From the NCBI GenBank assembly GCA_964405465.1, contig CAYONZ010000023.1, positions 1 through 55,325 of the forward strand: DNA of 55,325 bases, read 5' to 3'. This stretch comes from CAYONZ01 sp964405465. GTDB lineage: Bacteria; Bdellovibrionota; Bdellovibrionia; Bdellovibrionales; JAMPXM01. The translations under genes were made by a program, and so were the position numbers. Below, piece by piece: positions 33,271-42,524 of this stretch (position 1 is the stretch's first letter; every line of letters starts with the position of its first letter). Below the pieces are notes generated by a model. That model saw only the letters and a program-made list of their open reading frames with translations, had not been told where the DNA came from and ran no database searches.

Positions 33271-33642
33271 TTAAGAAAGTAGCACTTCCCATGACTCGGG
33301 CTTGAAACCAACAAGGCAAATTTCATCGGAGATCAACAGTGGACGCTTCACTAACTTGCCATGCTCACTCAGAAGCTTCAGGGCCTCGGCCTCAGACATC
33401 TGCTCCAATTTACCGGCAATACCCAGTTCACGGTATTGAACGCCTGAAGTATTGAAGAGGTGCTTCAACCCCTGCCCATTTTTTTTAAGCGACACCAAGG
33501 CTTTTTTTAATTCGGCCACCGATGGCGGAGTCTCGACAATCGCACGTTTTTCAAAAGAAATCTGATGTGTTTCAAGAAACTTTAATGCCTTCACACAGGT
33601 ACTGCATTTAGAATATTCATATACACGAATTTGTTTGGCCAT
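33271..33642 (-). CDS. ArsC/Spx-family protein
   Basis: The 123-residue thioredoxin-fold protein has a redox CxxC in YSKCSTCVKALKFL, GLKHLFNTSGVQYRELG in the middle and GKLVKRPLLISDE near the C-terminus. This is the ArsC/Spx/MgsR pattern (COG1393). Second-Cys placement and the RP motif are shared by arsenate reductases and Spx-like regulators, so the exact role is open. The ATG at 33642 has AAGG at good spacing. Proximity to phosphate transport is compatible with arsenate handling, as inference only. Confidence 0.8.
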   Translation of the reverse strand: MAKQIRVYEYSKCSTCVKALKFLETHQISFEKRAIVETPPSVAELKKALVSLKKNGQGLKHLFNTSGVQYRELGIAGKLEQMSEAEALKLLSEHGKLVKRPLLISDEICLVGFKPESWEVLLS

Positions 33643-33803
33643 TTTATTACCTTGGTTGATTACCCTGTTCGCTGTCAATTTGTACTAAAACCTATTTCGC
33701 CATTTATTTTTGAAGGGCAAAGTCTCTTCACCAATGCCCTCACGAAAACTCTAGGCCTTTGATGCAATGTCCACTCTGCGCAGACCACACTCCGAAATAC
33801 CAC

Positions 33804-35765
33804 TCAAGCCACACCAAGTGCTCGCAATCCCTGCACCAAAAGAATCGTCAACACATAGGCTACAATATTGAACACCGCGAGCTGTAGAAGAGCAAACTTC
33901 CAACTCCCAGCCTCACGAACAGCCATCGCCACCGTCGACAAACACTGCAGGGCAATCATAAAAAATAGCACCAATCCCAGCACGCTCGAAACCGTGAAAA
34001 GCAAATGTCCATCTGAAGTCTTGGCTTCACTCATTTTACTCAAGAGTCCCTGCTGCATAGAATCGGTATTATCGTCACTCACCCCGAACATGACAGCAAG
34101 GCTCGAGACAAATACTTCGCGTGCCGCAAATGCCGAAATCAAGCCCACACCCACGCGCCAATCGAGTCCCATGGGTTTGAATATAGGTTCGACTGCCACA
34201 CCAACTTGTGCCGCATATGACCCCTGTAAACGCAACGCTTTGTCACTTTCTTGAAAATTTGGAAATGTCGTTGCAAGCCAAATGACCAAAGCAAAAGTGA
34301 AAATGGGAGGACCTGCTCGCTTCACATAGCTCAAAGTGCGATTGTAGGCTGAACGCAAAACAGTGCTCAAATCAGGGCGTCGATACAATGGAAGCTCGAG
34401 CATGAACCAACTCTTGTCGCTCATCTGCAAAAACCGATTGACGATCGCAGCAGCGATCGCACCGACCAAAAGACTCGCAAGGTAGATGCCTGTTAACATC
34501 AAGCCTGCTTTCCATGCGGCTGCGCCTCGAAACAAAAATGACAGGAGTAACGCGTAGACTGGCAACCTTGCACTACAAGACATCAAGGGAATTACAAAAA
34601 GAGTGATCCACCTTTCGCGTCGGGAGGTGATGGTTCTAGCAGCCATCATCGCTGGAACCGCACAGGCGTATCCAGACAATAGGGGCACAAATGACCGACC
34701 ATTTAAACCAAGCTTTGAAAACGGCTTATCCATCAAGGTCGCCGAGCGCGCAAGGTAACCGGAATCTTCAAACGCAATAATCCCTAAAAACAAAATCAGA
34801 ATCTGCGGCACAAAAACAAACACCCCACCGAAACTTGCGATCACACCGTTGGCCACAAAATCGGCCCACAAAGAGTCAGGCCAATGCTCCAAAATCTTCG
34901 CCCCGATCCAAGAAAATCCGCCGTCGACGGCATCCATAAGAGGCTGAGCCGCCCAAAAAATACTGGTAAACAGCAAACCCATCACAAGTGCAAAAAACAG
35001 AAGACCCCAAACTGGGTGCAGAAGAACGCGGTCTATTTTTTGTGTCTTTAAACGAGCATCTCGAATTTGGTCGGCGCGCACACTTAAGTTTTTAGATAAT
35101 ACCTTAGCCTGTAGCTCGGCATTTTTTTGCATGACCGCTTCGGTGTGCTCATGAGTCCAGTGTTTCAACTCACGAACATGAGGAACCCCATCAAAAGAAA
35201 TAACCGTGCGAACAACATCGAACAACTCGACCACACCGCCACCTAATCGGCCATCAATAGCGACGACCGGGCAGCCGAGCTCTTTGGACATTGATTCCAG
35301 ATCAATCTGCTCCCCACGGGCACGAACAATATCCATCATTGTAAGAGCAACCACCACTCTGAAGCCAGCCTCCTGAAGTTGCTTCGTCAAAAACAAATGC
35401 CGTGACATTTGAGTCGCATCCACCACAGAAATAACAACCTTTGCCACTCCAAATTCCTTGTGGCGATAAACCGCCTCGACTGCGACTTTTTCATCTGGTG
35501 ATTTGGCCAACATGCTATAGGTACCAGGAGTATCCATGACCAAAACAGTTTCGCCGTAACGAGGATGCGATCCTCCCACCGAGTATTCAACTGTGGCTCC
35601 CGGATAATTTACAGTTTTATAGCGAGACCCTGTCAGCCAATTGAATAAAGTAGTTTTACCTGAGTTGGGACTGCCAAAAAGAGCCACAACAAATTTTTCT
35701 TTCACATAGCCACCGTTCACAAAATTTTCGGTGGTAACCGCAGCTGGTTTCTTTTCTATTGTCAT
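33804..35765 (-). CDS. feoB: Ferrous iron transporter FeoB
   Basis: The 653-residue protein has an N-terminal G domain: G1 GSPNSGKTTLF (31-41), G2 NYPGATVE and G3 DTPGTYS. The G4 position reads ALTMMD, with Thr where the guanine-reading Asn is usual. A helical GDI-like region and a polytopic domain with Gate motifs (LLSGYACAVPAMMAARTI; SAFAAREVFVSSLAVMFG) follow. It imports Fe2+ across the inner membrane. The ATG at 35765 overlaps the feoA stop (ATGA); a GTG four codons upstream is an alternative. It is shorter than the ~770 residues of enterobacterial FeoB. Confidence 0.95.
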   Translation of the reverse strand: MTIEKKPAAVTTENFVNGGYVKEKFVVALFGSPNSGKTTLFNWLTGSRYKTVNYPGATVEYSVGGSHPRYGETVLVMDTPGTYSMLAKSPDEKVAVEAVYRHKEFGVAKVVISVVDATQMSRHLFLTKQLQEAGFRVVVALTMMDIVRARGEQIDLESMSKELGCPVVAIDGRLGGGVVELFDVVRTVISFDGVPHVRELKHWTHEHTEAVMQKNAELQAKVLSKNLSVRADQIRDARLKTQKIDRVLLHPVWGLLFFALVMGLLFTSIFWAAQPLMDAVDGGFSWIGAKILEHWPDSLWADFVANGVIASFGGVFVFVPQILILFLGIIAFEDSGYLARSATLMDKPFSKLGLNGRSFVPLLSGYACAVPAMMAARTITSRRERWITLFVIPLMSCSARLPVYALLLSFLFRGAAAWKAGLMLTGIYLASLLVGAIAAAIVNRFLQMSDKSWFMLELPLYRRPDLSTVLRSAYNRTLSYVKRAGPPIFTFALVIWLATTFPNFQESDKALRLQGSYAAQVGVAVEPIFKPMGLDWRVGVGLISAFAAREVFVSSLAVMFGVSDDNTDSMQQGLLSKMSEAKTSDGHLLFTVSSVLGLVLFFMIALQCLSTVAMAVREAGSWKFALLQLAVFNIVAYVLTILLVQGLRALGVA

Positions 35766-35977
35766 AAACGTATACACTCCGCTTCAACTTTGCGTAGGGC
35801 GATGGTCATGCCTCGCACTTCAACCAAAAGAGGTTCTCCAAAAGGTGCGCGGCCCACCAGGCGAACTGTCTCTCCGCGCAAAAAACCGAGTTCCCGAAGA
35901 CGCTCTAAAAGCACGTCATCCCCAGCAAGACAATCAATCTTACCCTCATATCCATTTTGTTTTTTTGCTAACGACAT
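35762..35977 (-). CDS. feoA: Ferrous iron transport protein FeoA
   Basis: The 71-residue SH3-like protein has LRELGFLRGETVRLVGRAPF and EPLLVEVRGMTIALRKVEA, the FeoA domain. It is a small cytosolic partner of FeoB. The ATG at 35977 has GAGGGAG upstream; the open frame further upstream is not FeoA-like. Coupled to feoB by ATGA. Confidence 0.92.
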   Translation of the reverse strand: MSLAKKQNGYEGKIDCLAGDDVLLERLRELGFLRGETVRLVGRAPFGEPLLVEVRGMTIALRKVEAECIRL

Positions 35978-36101
35978 TGATCTCCCTCTCGCACCATCTT
36001 TGACCAACCTAAAATGTTGAACGGAACCGGTCAACGAATGGGTCAAGAAGCCCATAGATCAAGTCCATGCTGATGGACAATTGAGAATGAATTGAGAACG
36101 C

Positions 36102-36120
36102 ACCCGTCTCAAGACCGGGT
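36102..36120 (-). terminator. Hairpin after the rhomboid gene
   Basis: ACCCGTC-TCAA-GAC-c-GGGT forms a 7-bp stem with one bulge 23 nt after the rhomboid stop; a T-rich stretch follows on the minus strand. A second hairpin GTCCAT-GCTG-ATGGAC lies at 36063-36078. Confidence 0.4.
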
Positions 36121-36142
36121 TCACGAAATGTCAGGACCAGAA

Positions 36143-36832
36143 TCAACTTCGCGACCTCGGCCCCAGGACAAACACGAAAACTGGCATTAAAAAAGCACCG
36201 CTTAAAAAACCAGCAATGTGCGCAGCAAACGCGATCCCTCCCGACAGAGCCAGAGACGAGGAGATGAGGCCCGAAAGAAGCTGGCCCAAAAACCAAATCA
36301 GCAAAAACACAAACGCGGGAATCTCAAAAGTAATTGGATAAAAAACAAAAAAAGTGAGCATCTTGAGGCGTGCCGATGGAAACAACAAAAGATAGGCTCC
36401 CATCACACCCGAAATGGCACCTGATGCACCAATCACGGGTACAATAGATTCACTCTGCAACAAACAATGCCCAAATGAGGCAAGAACACCACACAGGATA
36501 TAAAAAAGCAAAAAACCAATGGGCCCCATACGATCTTCGACGTTGTCGCCAAACAACCAAAGCGACCAAAGGTTGCCGATCAAATGAGCCAAGCCACCGT
36601 GGATAAACAAACTTGTAAAAAAGGTTTTTGTTCCCGAAAGGGAAATGGCCGAAAAACCCAGCCAAGGTAAAAAATCACGAGCTGGAATAAGACCAAAACG
36701 ATGCACAAAGAGTTCAATGGCACGAGGGGATAGGCGCATTTCATAGGTAAAGACAAAAAGATTGATCGCAATCAAAAACAAGGTCATCCATGGAAAACGC
36801 CGAGCCGCGATCGTGTCACGTAATGGAAACAC
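36143..36832 (-). CDS. Rhomboid family intramembrane serine protease
   Basis: The 229-residue membrane protein has the rhomboid catalytic Ser in GASGAISGVMG and the catalytic His in FAAHIAGFLSG. The conserved HGGLAHLIGNLWSLWLFG (HxxxN region) comes before, and about six membrane helices surround them. It cleaves membrane proteins within the bilayer. The GTG start at 36832 has GGAG overlapping the pdxJ stop, so it is co-translated with pdxJ. Confidence 0.9.
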   Translation of the reverse strand: MFPLRDTIAARRFPWMTLFLIAINLFVFTYEMRLSPRAIELFVHRFGLIPARDFLPWLGFSAISLSGTKTFFTSLFIHGGLAHLIGNLWSLWLFGDNVEDRMGPIGFLLFYILCGVLASFGHCLLQSESIVPVIGASGAISGVMGAYLLLFPSARLKMLTFFVFYPITFEIPAFVFLLIWFLGQLLSGLISSSLALSGGIAFAAHIAGFLSGAFLMPVFVFVLGPRSRS

Positions 36833-36838
36833 CTGCTT

Positions 36839-37570
36839 TTACTCCTGTTGCAAACATTGAAGATATTGACGAATCGTTTCGCGAAGGCCCAATTGCAAAG
36901 CATCACAAATCAACGCATGCCCAATCGAGACTTCATCCAAATAAGGCAACCGTTGAACCAAATAAGCAAGGTTGTCTCGATTCAAATCATGCCCTGCATT
37001 CAATCCAAGTCCATATTGTTTGGCTTGCTCGGCAACACGACAGTAAACATCTGTGACACTCACCTGACCGCTTGTACCGAAGGCTTCAGCATAGGCTTCC
37101 GTGTAGAGTTCAATGCGATCCACACCACAGTCATGCAAAATCTTTAGCTCATCTAAGGTGACGTTGTAGGGATCGATAAAAACCGATACCCGCACTCCCA
37201 AATCTTTGATTTGTTTTGCAACTTTCATGAGCAGGTTTTGCTGATCAAAAACTTTCCAGCCGGCATTTGATGTCAAAACCTCAGGTGGATCTGGCACCAA
37301 GGTCGCCTGCGCAGGCCGCACGTCGTGCAAAATCTGTATAAATTCGCTTGAGGGGTAGCCCTCAATATTAAATTCAACTGAAATGCTCTTCGCTATTTCG
37401 TACACGTCAGATTTTCGAATGTGTCGTTCATCTGGCCTTGGATGTACAGTTATACCGTGAGCACCAAAGCCAATGATGTCGTGACAGGATTTTAAAACAT
37501 CGGGGTTGTTTTTGCCTCTTGAATTTCGCAGCGTCGCCAATTTGTTTACATTTACACTCAAGCTTGTCAC
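36839..37570 (-). CDS. pdxJ: Pyridoxine 5'-phosphate synthase PdxJ
   Basis: The 243-residue TIM-barrel protein has LSVNVNKLATLRNSRG at the N-terminus, GITVHPRPDERHIRKSDV (substrate phosphate and Arg/His region), FNIEGYPS, ATLVPDPPEVLTSNAGW, VSVFIDP, RIELYTEAYA, GLNAGHDLN and EVSIGHALICDALQLG, all diagnostic. It condenses 1-deoxyxylulose-5-phosphate and aminoacetone phosphate into pyridoxine 5'-phosphate. The GTG at 37570 gives the family length and start position, with CAGG upstream; the frame extends further without homology. Divergent from hisS. Confidence 0.95.
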   Translation of the reverse strand: MTSLSVNVNKLATLRNSRGKNNPDVLKSCHDIIGFGAHGITVHPRPDERHIRKSDVYEIAKSISVEFNIEGYPSSEFIQILHDVRPAQATLVPDPPEVLTSNAGWKVFDQQNLLMKVAKQIKDLGVRVSVFIDPYNVTLDELKILHDCGVDRIELYTEAYAEAFGTSGQVSVTDVYCRVAEQAKQYGLGLNAGHDLNRDNLAYLVQRLPYLDEVSIGHALICDALQLGLRETIRQYLQCLQQE

Positions 37571-37726
37571 TTGCCTAACCTGCCCTTCTGACCTTATCAT
37601 TTGCAAGTGAAAGTAACGTAAATTTTCTCGCCAAGCCACTATTAACCTGCTCTTGCCGATGAACTGTACAGTTTGCTGGCCGAACATCTTGGCAAAAGAT
37701 CTCAGAGTTTTTTAAAGGAGAGTGTC

Positions 37727-38983
37727 ATGTCACAAGTTCAAGCCGTGCGGGGAACAAGAGACCTTTTACCAGAGGAATGCCGCAAACATCGACATATCAT
37801 CAATCTTGCTCTTGAAATCATGTCACGCTACGGATTTCACGAAATGGAAACGCCGATCTTGGAACCGCTTGGTGTTTTTGCTCGGACTCTCGGTGAGGAG
37901 ACCGATGTTGTCGCAAAAGAAATGTACACGTTCAAAGATCGTGGTGGTGATGATTTGGTTCTTCGACCCGAGGGAACGGCTGGAATTGCGCGTGCTTTTG
38001 TCTGCGAGGGATTGGCACAAAATATTCCACTTAAGGTCTCTTACTGCGGCCCCATGTTTCGTTACGAACGACCGCAAAAAGGACGCTATCGACAGTTCTA
38101 TCAAATCGGTGCCGAACTGATGGGAAGTGACAAGCCGCAAGCCGATATCGAGGTGATCGCCATGGCACAACATCTTCTCGAAGCTCTCGGACTTAAAGAT
38201 CGAATTGAATTACAGATTCACTCGATGGGTGATCCAGAAAGCCGCGCCGGCTACAAACAAACATTAGTTAGTTATCTAGAATCTCGCAAAGCCGAGCTCT
38301 CAAATGACAGCCAGACTCGCCTTGAGAAAAACCCGTTACGGATTTTAGACTCTAAAGACGCAAAAGATCGCGCCATCATCAAGGATGCTCCAAAGCTGCT
38401 CGATGCCTTGAGTGGCGAGGCCAAAGATTTTTTTGCTGAGGTTTGCAAAGGGCTTGATACACTCGGGATCAAATACACCATCAACCCTTATTTGGTTCGA
38501 GGTTTTGATTACTATGGTCACACCGTGTTTGAGTTTGTTTCAAACGAACTCGGAGCCCAAGGCACAGTTCTGGGCGGTGGACGATACAATGGGTTGGTGC
38601 AAGAGCTGGGTGGCCCCTCCACCCCAAGTATTGGATGGGGAGCCGGACTTGAACGCCTAGCCATGCTCACCACGAACTTACCCGAAGAAACAAAGCCCAT
38701 TGCGATTGTTCCACTTGGTGAAGAGGCCGAAACCGAAGCTTTAAAACTGACCCAAGAACTTCGGGCGCATGGATTTTCTGTCGACCTTGGATTTGGTGGA
38801 AATATGGGAAAGCGCATGAAGCGTGCAGATAAAATCAAAGCATTCGCAGCCGTAATCTTAGGATCAAATGAAATTCAGAAAGCTGTCGTGTCTTTAAAAG
38901 TCTTGAGCACTGGCACGCAAAAAGAAGTACCCCGTAGCGAACTAGCAAAAACACTTCGCGAAGAACTCAAATTATCACGCTAA
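37727..38983 (+). CDS. hisS: Histidyl-tRNA synthetase
   Basis: The 418-residue class II synthetase has AVRGTRDLLPEE at the N-terminus, motif 2 FRYERPQKGRYRQFYQIGAE, HisA motifs LVRGFDYYGHTVFEF and GGGRYNGLVQELGG, motif 3 GWGAGLERLAML, and a C-terminal anticodon-binding domain (about 325-418). ATG 37727 is preceded by AAAGGAG; the open frame upstream to 37673 overlaps the pdxJ leader and is not used. Confidence 0.97.
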   Translation: MSQVQAVRGTRDLLPEECRKHRHIINLALEIMSRYGFHEMETPILEPLGVFARTLGEETDVVAKEMYTFKDRGGDDLVLRPEGTAGIARAFVCEGLAQNIPLKVSYCGPMFRYERPQKGRYRQFYQIGAELMGSDKPQADIEVIAMAQHLLEALGLKDRIELQIHSMGDPESRAGYKQTLVSYLESRKAELSNDSQTRLEKNPLRILDSKDAKDRAIIKDAPKLLDALSGEAKDFFAEVCKGLDTLGIKYTINPYLVRGFDYYGHTVFEFVSNELGAQGTVLGGGRYNGLVQELGGPSTPSIGWGAGLERLAMLTTNLPEETKPIAIVPLGEEAETEALKLTQELRAHGFSVDLGFGGNMGKRMKRADKIKAFAAVILGSNEIQKAVVSLKVLSTGTQKEVPRSELAKTLREELKLSR

Positions 38984-39010
38984 GGACCTGGCGTCGTCAG
39001 AGGAGAGAAA

Positions 39011-39622
39011 ATGAGTGAAATCACCGAAGTTGTGGCCGAACAAGTCGAACGCGCAAACGAAACAAGCAATGACCCAAAGCTAAACTCATGGATAGCTATT
39101 GTCGTGGCCGTTTCAGCCTCATTCATGGCAATTTTCAATATTAAAGACAATAATATTGTGCAGGCGATGTCGCAAGCCCAGGCCCACGCCATTGACACCT
39201 GGTCATTTTACCAGGCAAAAAGCACCAAACAACACCTGGCCGAAAACATCAAGAACCAGCTAGAAATCGACCTCTTGTTTCAACCTCATATAGATCAACA
39301 AGCTCAAGAAAAAGTAAAAAAACTCATCGAAGAAAGCCAAAGCAAAATTGAAAAATATGAGAAAGAAAAAAATGATTTAAAGATTCAAGCTGAGTCTTTT
39401 CAAATTGAATATGAGAAGCTCAATCTTCATGACGATCAATTCGATCTAGCTGAGGCGGCCATTTCTTTGGCGCTATCAATATTAGGCATCACGGCGCTCA
39501 TTCAGAAACGACCACTGTTTTATTTTGCGCTAGTGTTGGTCGGTGTGGGATTGACCTTTGGCTTTGCAGGATTCTTAAACTGGAATTTACATCCAGATTG
39601 GTTGGCTCGAATCTTGGAATGA
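39011..39622 (+). CDS. DUF4337 family membrane protein
   Basis: The 203-residue protein has one membrane helix near residues 27-45, a long charged coiled-coil region with TWSFYQAKSTKQHLAENIK (about 60-145), then two more helices (about 149-167 and 171-193). This layout and the WSFYQAKS motif are what I recall for DUF4337. Function is unknown. GAGGAG precedes the ATG; the gene follows hisS by 27 nt and is probably in one transcript with the ABC transporter. Confidence 0.75.
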   Translation: MSEITEVVAEQVERANETSNDPKLNSWIAIVVAVSASFMAIFNIKDNNIVQAMSQAQAHAIDTWSFYQAKSTKQHLAENIKNQLEIDLLFQPHIDQQAQEKVKKLIEESQSKIEKYEKEKNDLKIQAESFQIEYEKLNLHDDQFDLAEAAISLALSILGITALIQKRPLFYFALVLVGVGLTFGFAGFLNWNLHPDWLARILE

Positions 39623-39652
39623 AGAGAACCAATGTAACAAAAGGAGATTCAC

Positions 39653-40483
39653 ATGCATCTTCACTGCAGGGACGTGAGCTTTGCCTATAGTGCCGAACCA
39701 CTGCTAAATAAAATTAATTTTGAGGTGCCTTCATGCTCACATCTATGGATCAAGGGGCGAAGTGGATCTGGTAAGTCTTCTTTCCTTAAACTCCTAGCAG
39801 GACTGCTGCAGCCCCAATCCGGATCCATTCAATACACGACAGAGGATGGCCTTACCACGAAACTCAATTTACTCAGTCCGAAGGAGCAAGATGAGTTTCG
39901 CCGGCAGAATATTGGTTTTCTTCACCAAGAAAATCATTTAATCGGCCACTGGACGATTGAACAAAATCTCAATCTCGCAAAATACACCTCTGTTCACAAG
40001 ACTGACCTCTCAGCAAAACAGCTTCTCATGGAGCTTGGTCTAAATCTAAATAGTCTTAACCTGCAAAACCATGACCTTCATGGGCTTGACACACAAGACT
40101 CACCCAAATCTGACGATTCGAACAAAGTATCACGTGAAAAAAAACAATACTTTCACTTCGGACAGAAACTTACATCAGAGTTGAGCGGCGGTGAACGCCA
40201 ACGTGTAAGCTTGGCTCGCCTGCTTTTGCAGAAGCCGAAGATCGCCTTGCTCGACGAACCCACGTCGCATCTTGATGACGAAACCGCGGAGCAAGTGATG
40301 AACCTCATCGCCAAATACCTAAAAGACACCACCACTTTAATTGTCAGTCATGATCAACGGTTAAAGCAGTACTTTTCATCACCGGTTGCCTTTCATGATT
40401 TGCAATCAACAAAAAAACAAACCGCGGCATCACCTCCCGCATCTCTACAAAAAAAATCAGCAAATTTTGGAGAGCAAGCATGA
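39653..40483 (+). CDS. ABC transporter ATP-binding protein (LolD/MacB-like)
   Basis: The 276-residue ATPase has Walker A GRSGSGKSS (35-43), Q-loop GFLHQENHL, signature LSGGERQRVSLARLLL, Walker B IALLDEPTSHLDDE and H-loop IVSHDQRL. It resembles the LolD/MacB group. An unusual insert of about 35-40 residues (including LDTQDSPKSDDSNKVS) lies between the helical domain and the signature motif, and a Ser/Ala/Lys-rich tail follows. It is coupled to the permease by ATGA. Its job may be lipoprotein or envelope-related export, by family only. Confidence 0.85.
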   Translation: MHLHCRDVSFAYSAEPLLNKINFEVPSCSHLWIKGRSGSGKSSFLKLLAGLLQPQSGSIQYTTEDGLTTKLNLLSPKEQDEFRRQNIGFLHQENHLIGHWTIEQNLNLAKYTSVHKTDLSAKQLLMELGLNLNSLNLQNHDLHGLDTQDSPKSDDSNKVSREKKQYFHFGQKLTSELSGGERQRVSLARLLLQKPKIALLDEPTSHLDDETAEQVMNLIAKYLKDTTTLIVSHDQRLKQYFSSPVAFHDLQSTKKQTAASPPASLQKKSANFGEQA

Positions 40484-41346
40484 GACCAGGATTGTCCCTT
40501 TTTGCTAAGACGATTTTTACTAAGAAAGTTTTTGCTGAAACGGTCAGAAATGAAATACGTCAGAATAGATTTCACCTTGTGGCTCTCTTTCTTGTTTCGG
40601 TCTGCTTTGGGGCAAGTCTGATGTTGACCGCAAGTTCGGCAAAAAAAATTGCTCTGCTTTCTACCCACGAAAGTTGGAACACGGACCTTGTGATTTTACC
40701 AAAAGGCATTTCCCTTGAAGACTTTCGCAAAGAGATTCTCTCTGGTCAAACACAGGCACTTTTACCCGAAGCTATGTTCAACACCACTGTTGAATTGGCC
40801 CAGGGTCAATTCAAGTTGGGCGCCATCTTGCCTCTCCGAGATGCCCAACAAAATCCGATGGTTTTAGTCAAAGGAGATCATCTTGGCCTCAGCTGGCTTC
40901 CGCCCTTGATTACTCAGCAGAATTGGGCTCCACAGACGGCCTATCAAACTCCGGAATGGGGTACGCATGTCATCGCCGGATTCTTTGCCTCCGGCCCAGA
41001 AAATATGATGAAGAATTTGAAAGATTTGATTGATCGAAAAACCGTTGGTCAAGCCTATTGGATCAAGGAGCAAGAGGCAAAAGATCAAGAGCTACAAATG
41101 CAACTCTTCGCTGCCCTAAAGCAATTTACCCTTCTCGCCGGAACGCTTGGGATTGTCGGATTTTTGTCTCTTCTCTCCTGGTTGCATTCTAGACTTAAAG
41201 AGAGTTTTTTGGTTTTGCGAGAGATCGGTATTTCGCAATCTCTGTGTCGAGGTGTATTCTTGTGTTTAGTTTCATTGTTTATTGCCCTACCAATCAGCTT
41301 GGGAGCACTAGGAGTGATTCTCCTCGCTGGAGTTTCACTCTCTTAA
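40480..41346 (+). CDS. ABC transporter permease, FtsX-like
   Basis: The 288-residue protein has an N-terminal membrane helix (about 28-46), a ~150-residue periplasmic domain (LVILPKGISLEDF onward), then two to three C-terminal helices with the coupling-helix-type segment FLVLREIGISQSLCRGVF. This is the MacB/FtsX permease layout in short form (usual members have four helices and over 350 residues). The ATG overlaps the ATPase gene stop (ATGA at 40480-40483). Confidence 0.75.
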   Translation: MRPGLSLFAKTIFTKKVFAETVRNEIRQNRFHLVALFLVSVCFGASLMLTASSAKKIALLSTHESWNTDLVILPKGISLEDFRKEILSGQTQALLPEAMFNTTVELAQGQFKLGAILPLRDAQQNPMVLVKGDHLGLSWLPPLITQQNWAPQTAYQTPEWGTHVIAGFFASGPENMMKNLKDLIDRKTVGQAYWIKEQEAKDQELQMQLFAALKQFTLLAGTLGIVGFLSLLSWLHSRLKESFLVLREIGISQSLCRGVFLCLVSLFIALPISLGALGVILLAGVSLS

Positions 41347-41398
41347 GGCAAGAGCATGGTTTCCGCACATCACCATATGGGAGACAGCGAAGACAGTT

Positions 41399-42400
41399 AT
41401 GACAAATGAAACAAAACCAATGGAAATGCCTCCGGAAATTGAAACCTCTCGGCTCTATTTACAAAAAAGATCTTTGGCCGATTGTGACGAACTCTACCAA
41501 GTCATTGTTAAAAACCGCGATCATCTCAACCATTTCATGCCGTGGGTGAAATTCACTGTCTCGATCGCCGACACCCATGCGTACTTGCAGGAAGCACAGG
41601 TGTTTTGGACCCAACGCTCAACTTTCGATTATACGATTCGCGATAAATCTTTAAACAAAATCATCGGGTCAATCGGTGTGCATAGTATCTGCTGGAACGA
41701 ACGTCACTGCGAAGTCGGCTATTGGCTCGATCAACTCAGTGAGGGCCAAGGGGTTTTGTCCGAGGCGCTTATCGCACTTGAAAGAGAAATTTTTAATCTC
41801 GGATTTCATCGAATTGAAATTCGCTGTGATGCAAACAACACACGATCTGCGCGAGTGGCGCTTCGCAATGGCTATCAATACGAGGGACTACTCCGTGAGG
41901 ACACCTTGAGGTCACCCCCGTCTCGCATCGACCTCGAAACCGATTCCAATATCAAATATCGTGATTCCGTGATTTTTGCCAAATTGCAAACTCACGCGAC
42001 TAAATCAGGGCAACCGATGGCTAACCCTTGGTTTCAAGGGGTCGACTTCATCTATCTCTTTGTGGAAGACATTGTTCAAAGTACGACCTGGTATGCAAAA
42101 GTCTTCGGCGTCGAGCCCACTCATTGTTCAGATGTGTTTGGAGAATTACAGGCCAGTCATCAAACCAAAATTAGCTTTCACCGAGCTGATCAGAAATCGC
42201 CAATTTCTTGTGGAGGCAGTGTGGCCTACTTTAAAACTTGGGATTGGAATAAAAGTCTTCGGCATTTCACTGATAATGGCGCTACCATCTACCGCGGGCC
42301 TTTGAAAATACCAACGGGACAAAGTATCGCTCAACTTCGGGATCCGTTCGGGCAAGTCATCGGTCTGATTGGATATGCCAACGAACCGACGCCGAGTTGA
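41399..42400 (+). CDS. GNAT acetyltransferase - VOC (glyoxalase-fold) fusion protein
   Basis: The 333-residue protein is two domains. Residues about 1-190 are a RimJ/RimL-type GNAT: IETSRLYLQKRS, HFMPWVKF, IIGSIGVHSI, CEVGYWLDQLSEGQGVLSEA, FHRIEIRCDANNTRSARVAL, GYQYEGLLRED. Residues about 205-330 are a VOC/glyoxalase-bleomycin-resistance module: GVDFIYLFVEDIVQSTTWYA, FGVEP, and YRGPLKIPTGQSIAQLRDPF then GQVIGLIGY. The first part would acetylate an N-terminal or small-molecule amine; the VOC part may bind metal or substrate. The start at 41399 is weakly supported; ATG 41420 is an alternative. No frameshift is needed, so the fusion is real in this sequence. Confidence 0.85.
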   Translation: MTNETKPMEMPPEIETSRLYLQKRSLADCDELYQVIVKNRDHLNHFMPWVKFTVSIADTHAYLQEAQVFWTQRSTFDYTIRDKSLNKIIGSIGVHSICWNERHCEVGYWLDQLSEGQGVLSEALIALEREIFNLGFHRIEIRCDANNTRSARVALRNGYQYEGLLREDTLRSPPSRIDLETDSNIKYRDSVIFAKLQTHATKSGQPMANPWFQGVDFIYLFVEDIVQSTTWYAKVFGVEPTHCSDVFGELQASHQTKISFHRADQKSPISCGGSVAYFKTWDWNKSLRHFTDNGATIYRGPLKIPTGQSIAQLRDPFGQVIGLIGYANEPTPS

Positions 42401-42445
42401 TTCTTCACCCTTTTACTTCGTGCTCGGACTCTGGCACAGGCCCAT

Positions 42446-42515
42446 TGCAGATCCTTGCAACTGATCGTTGCAGTCAGTTCGCTGCCAGTCGATCGTTGCA
42501 GCCGATCATTACATT
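42446..42515. repeat. Degenerate 28-bp repeats with hairpin between convergent genes
   Basis: GATCGTTGCAG occurs at 42463-42473 and again at 42491-42501 (28-bp period), with weaker copies (GATCCTTGCAA, GATCATTACA) on either side. TGCAAC-TGATC-GTTGCA (42456-42472) is a hairpin. It is placed between two convergent genes and could serve as a terminator. Confidence 0.55.
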
Positions 42516-42524
42516 TGTCTCGGT

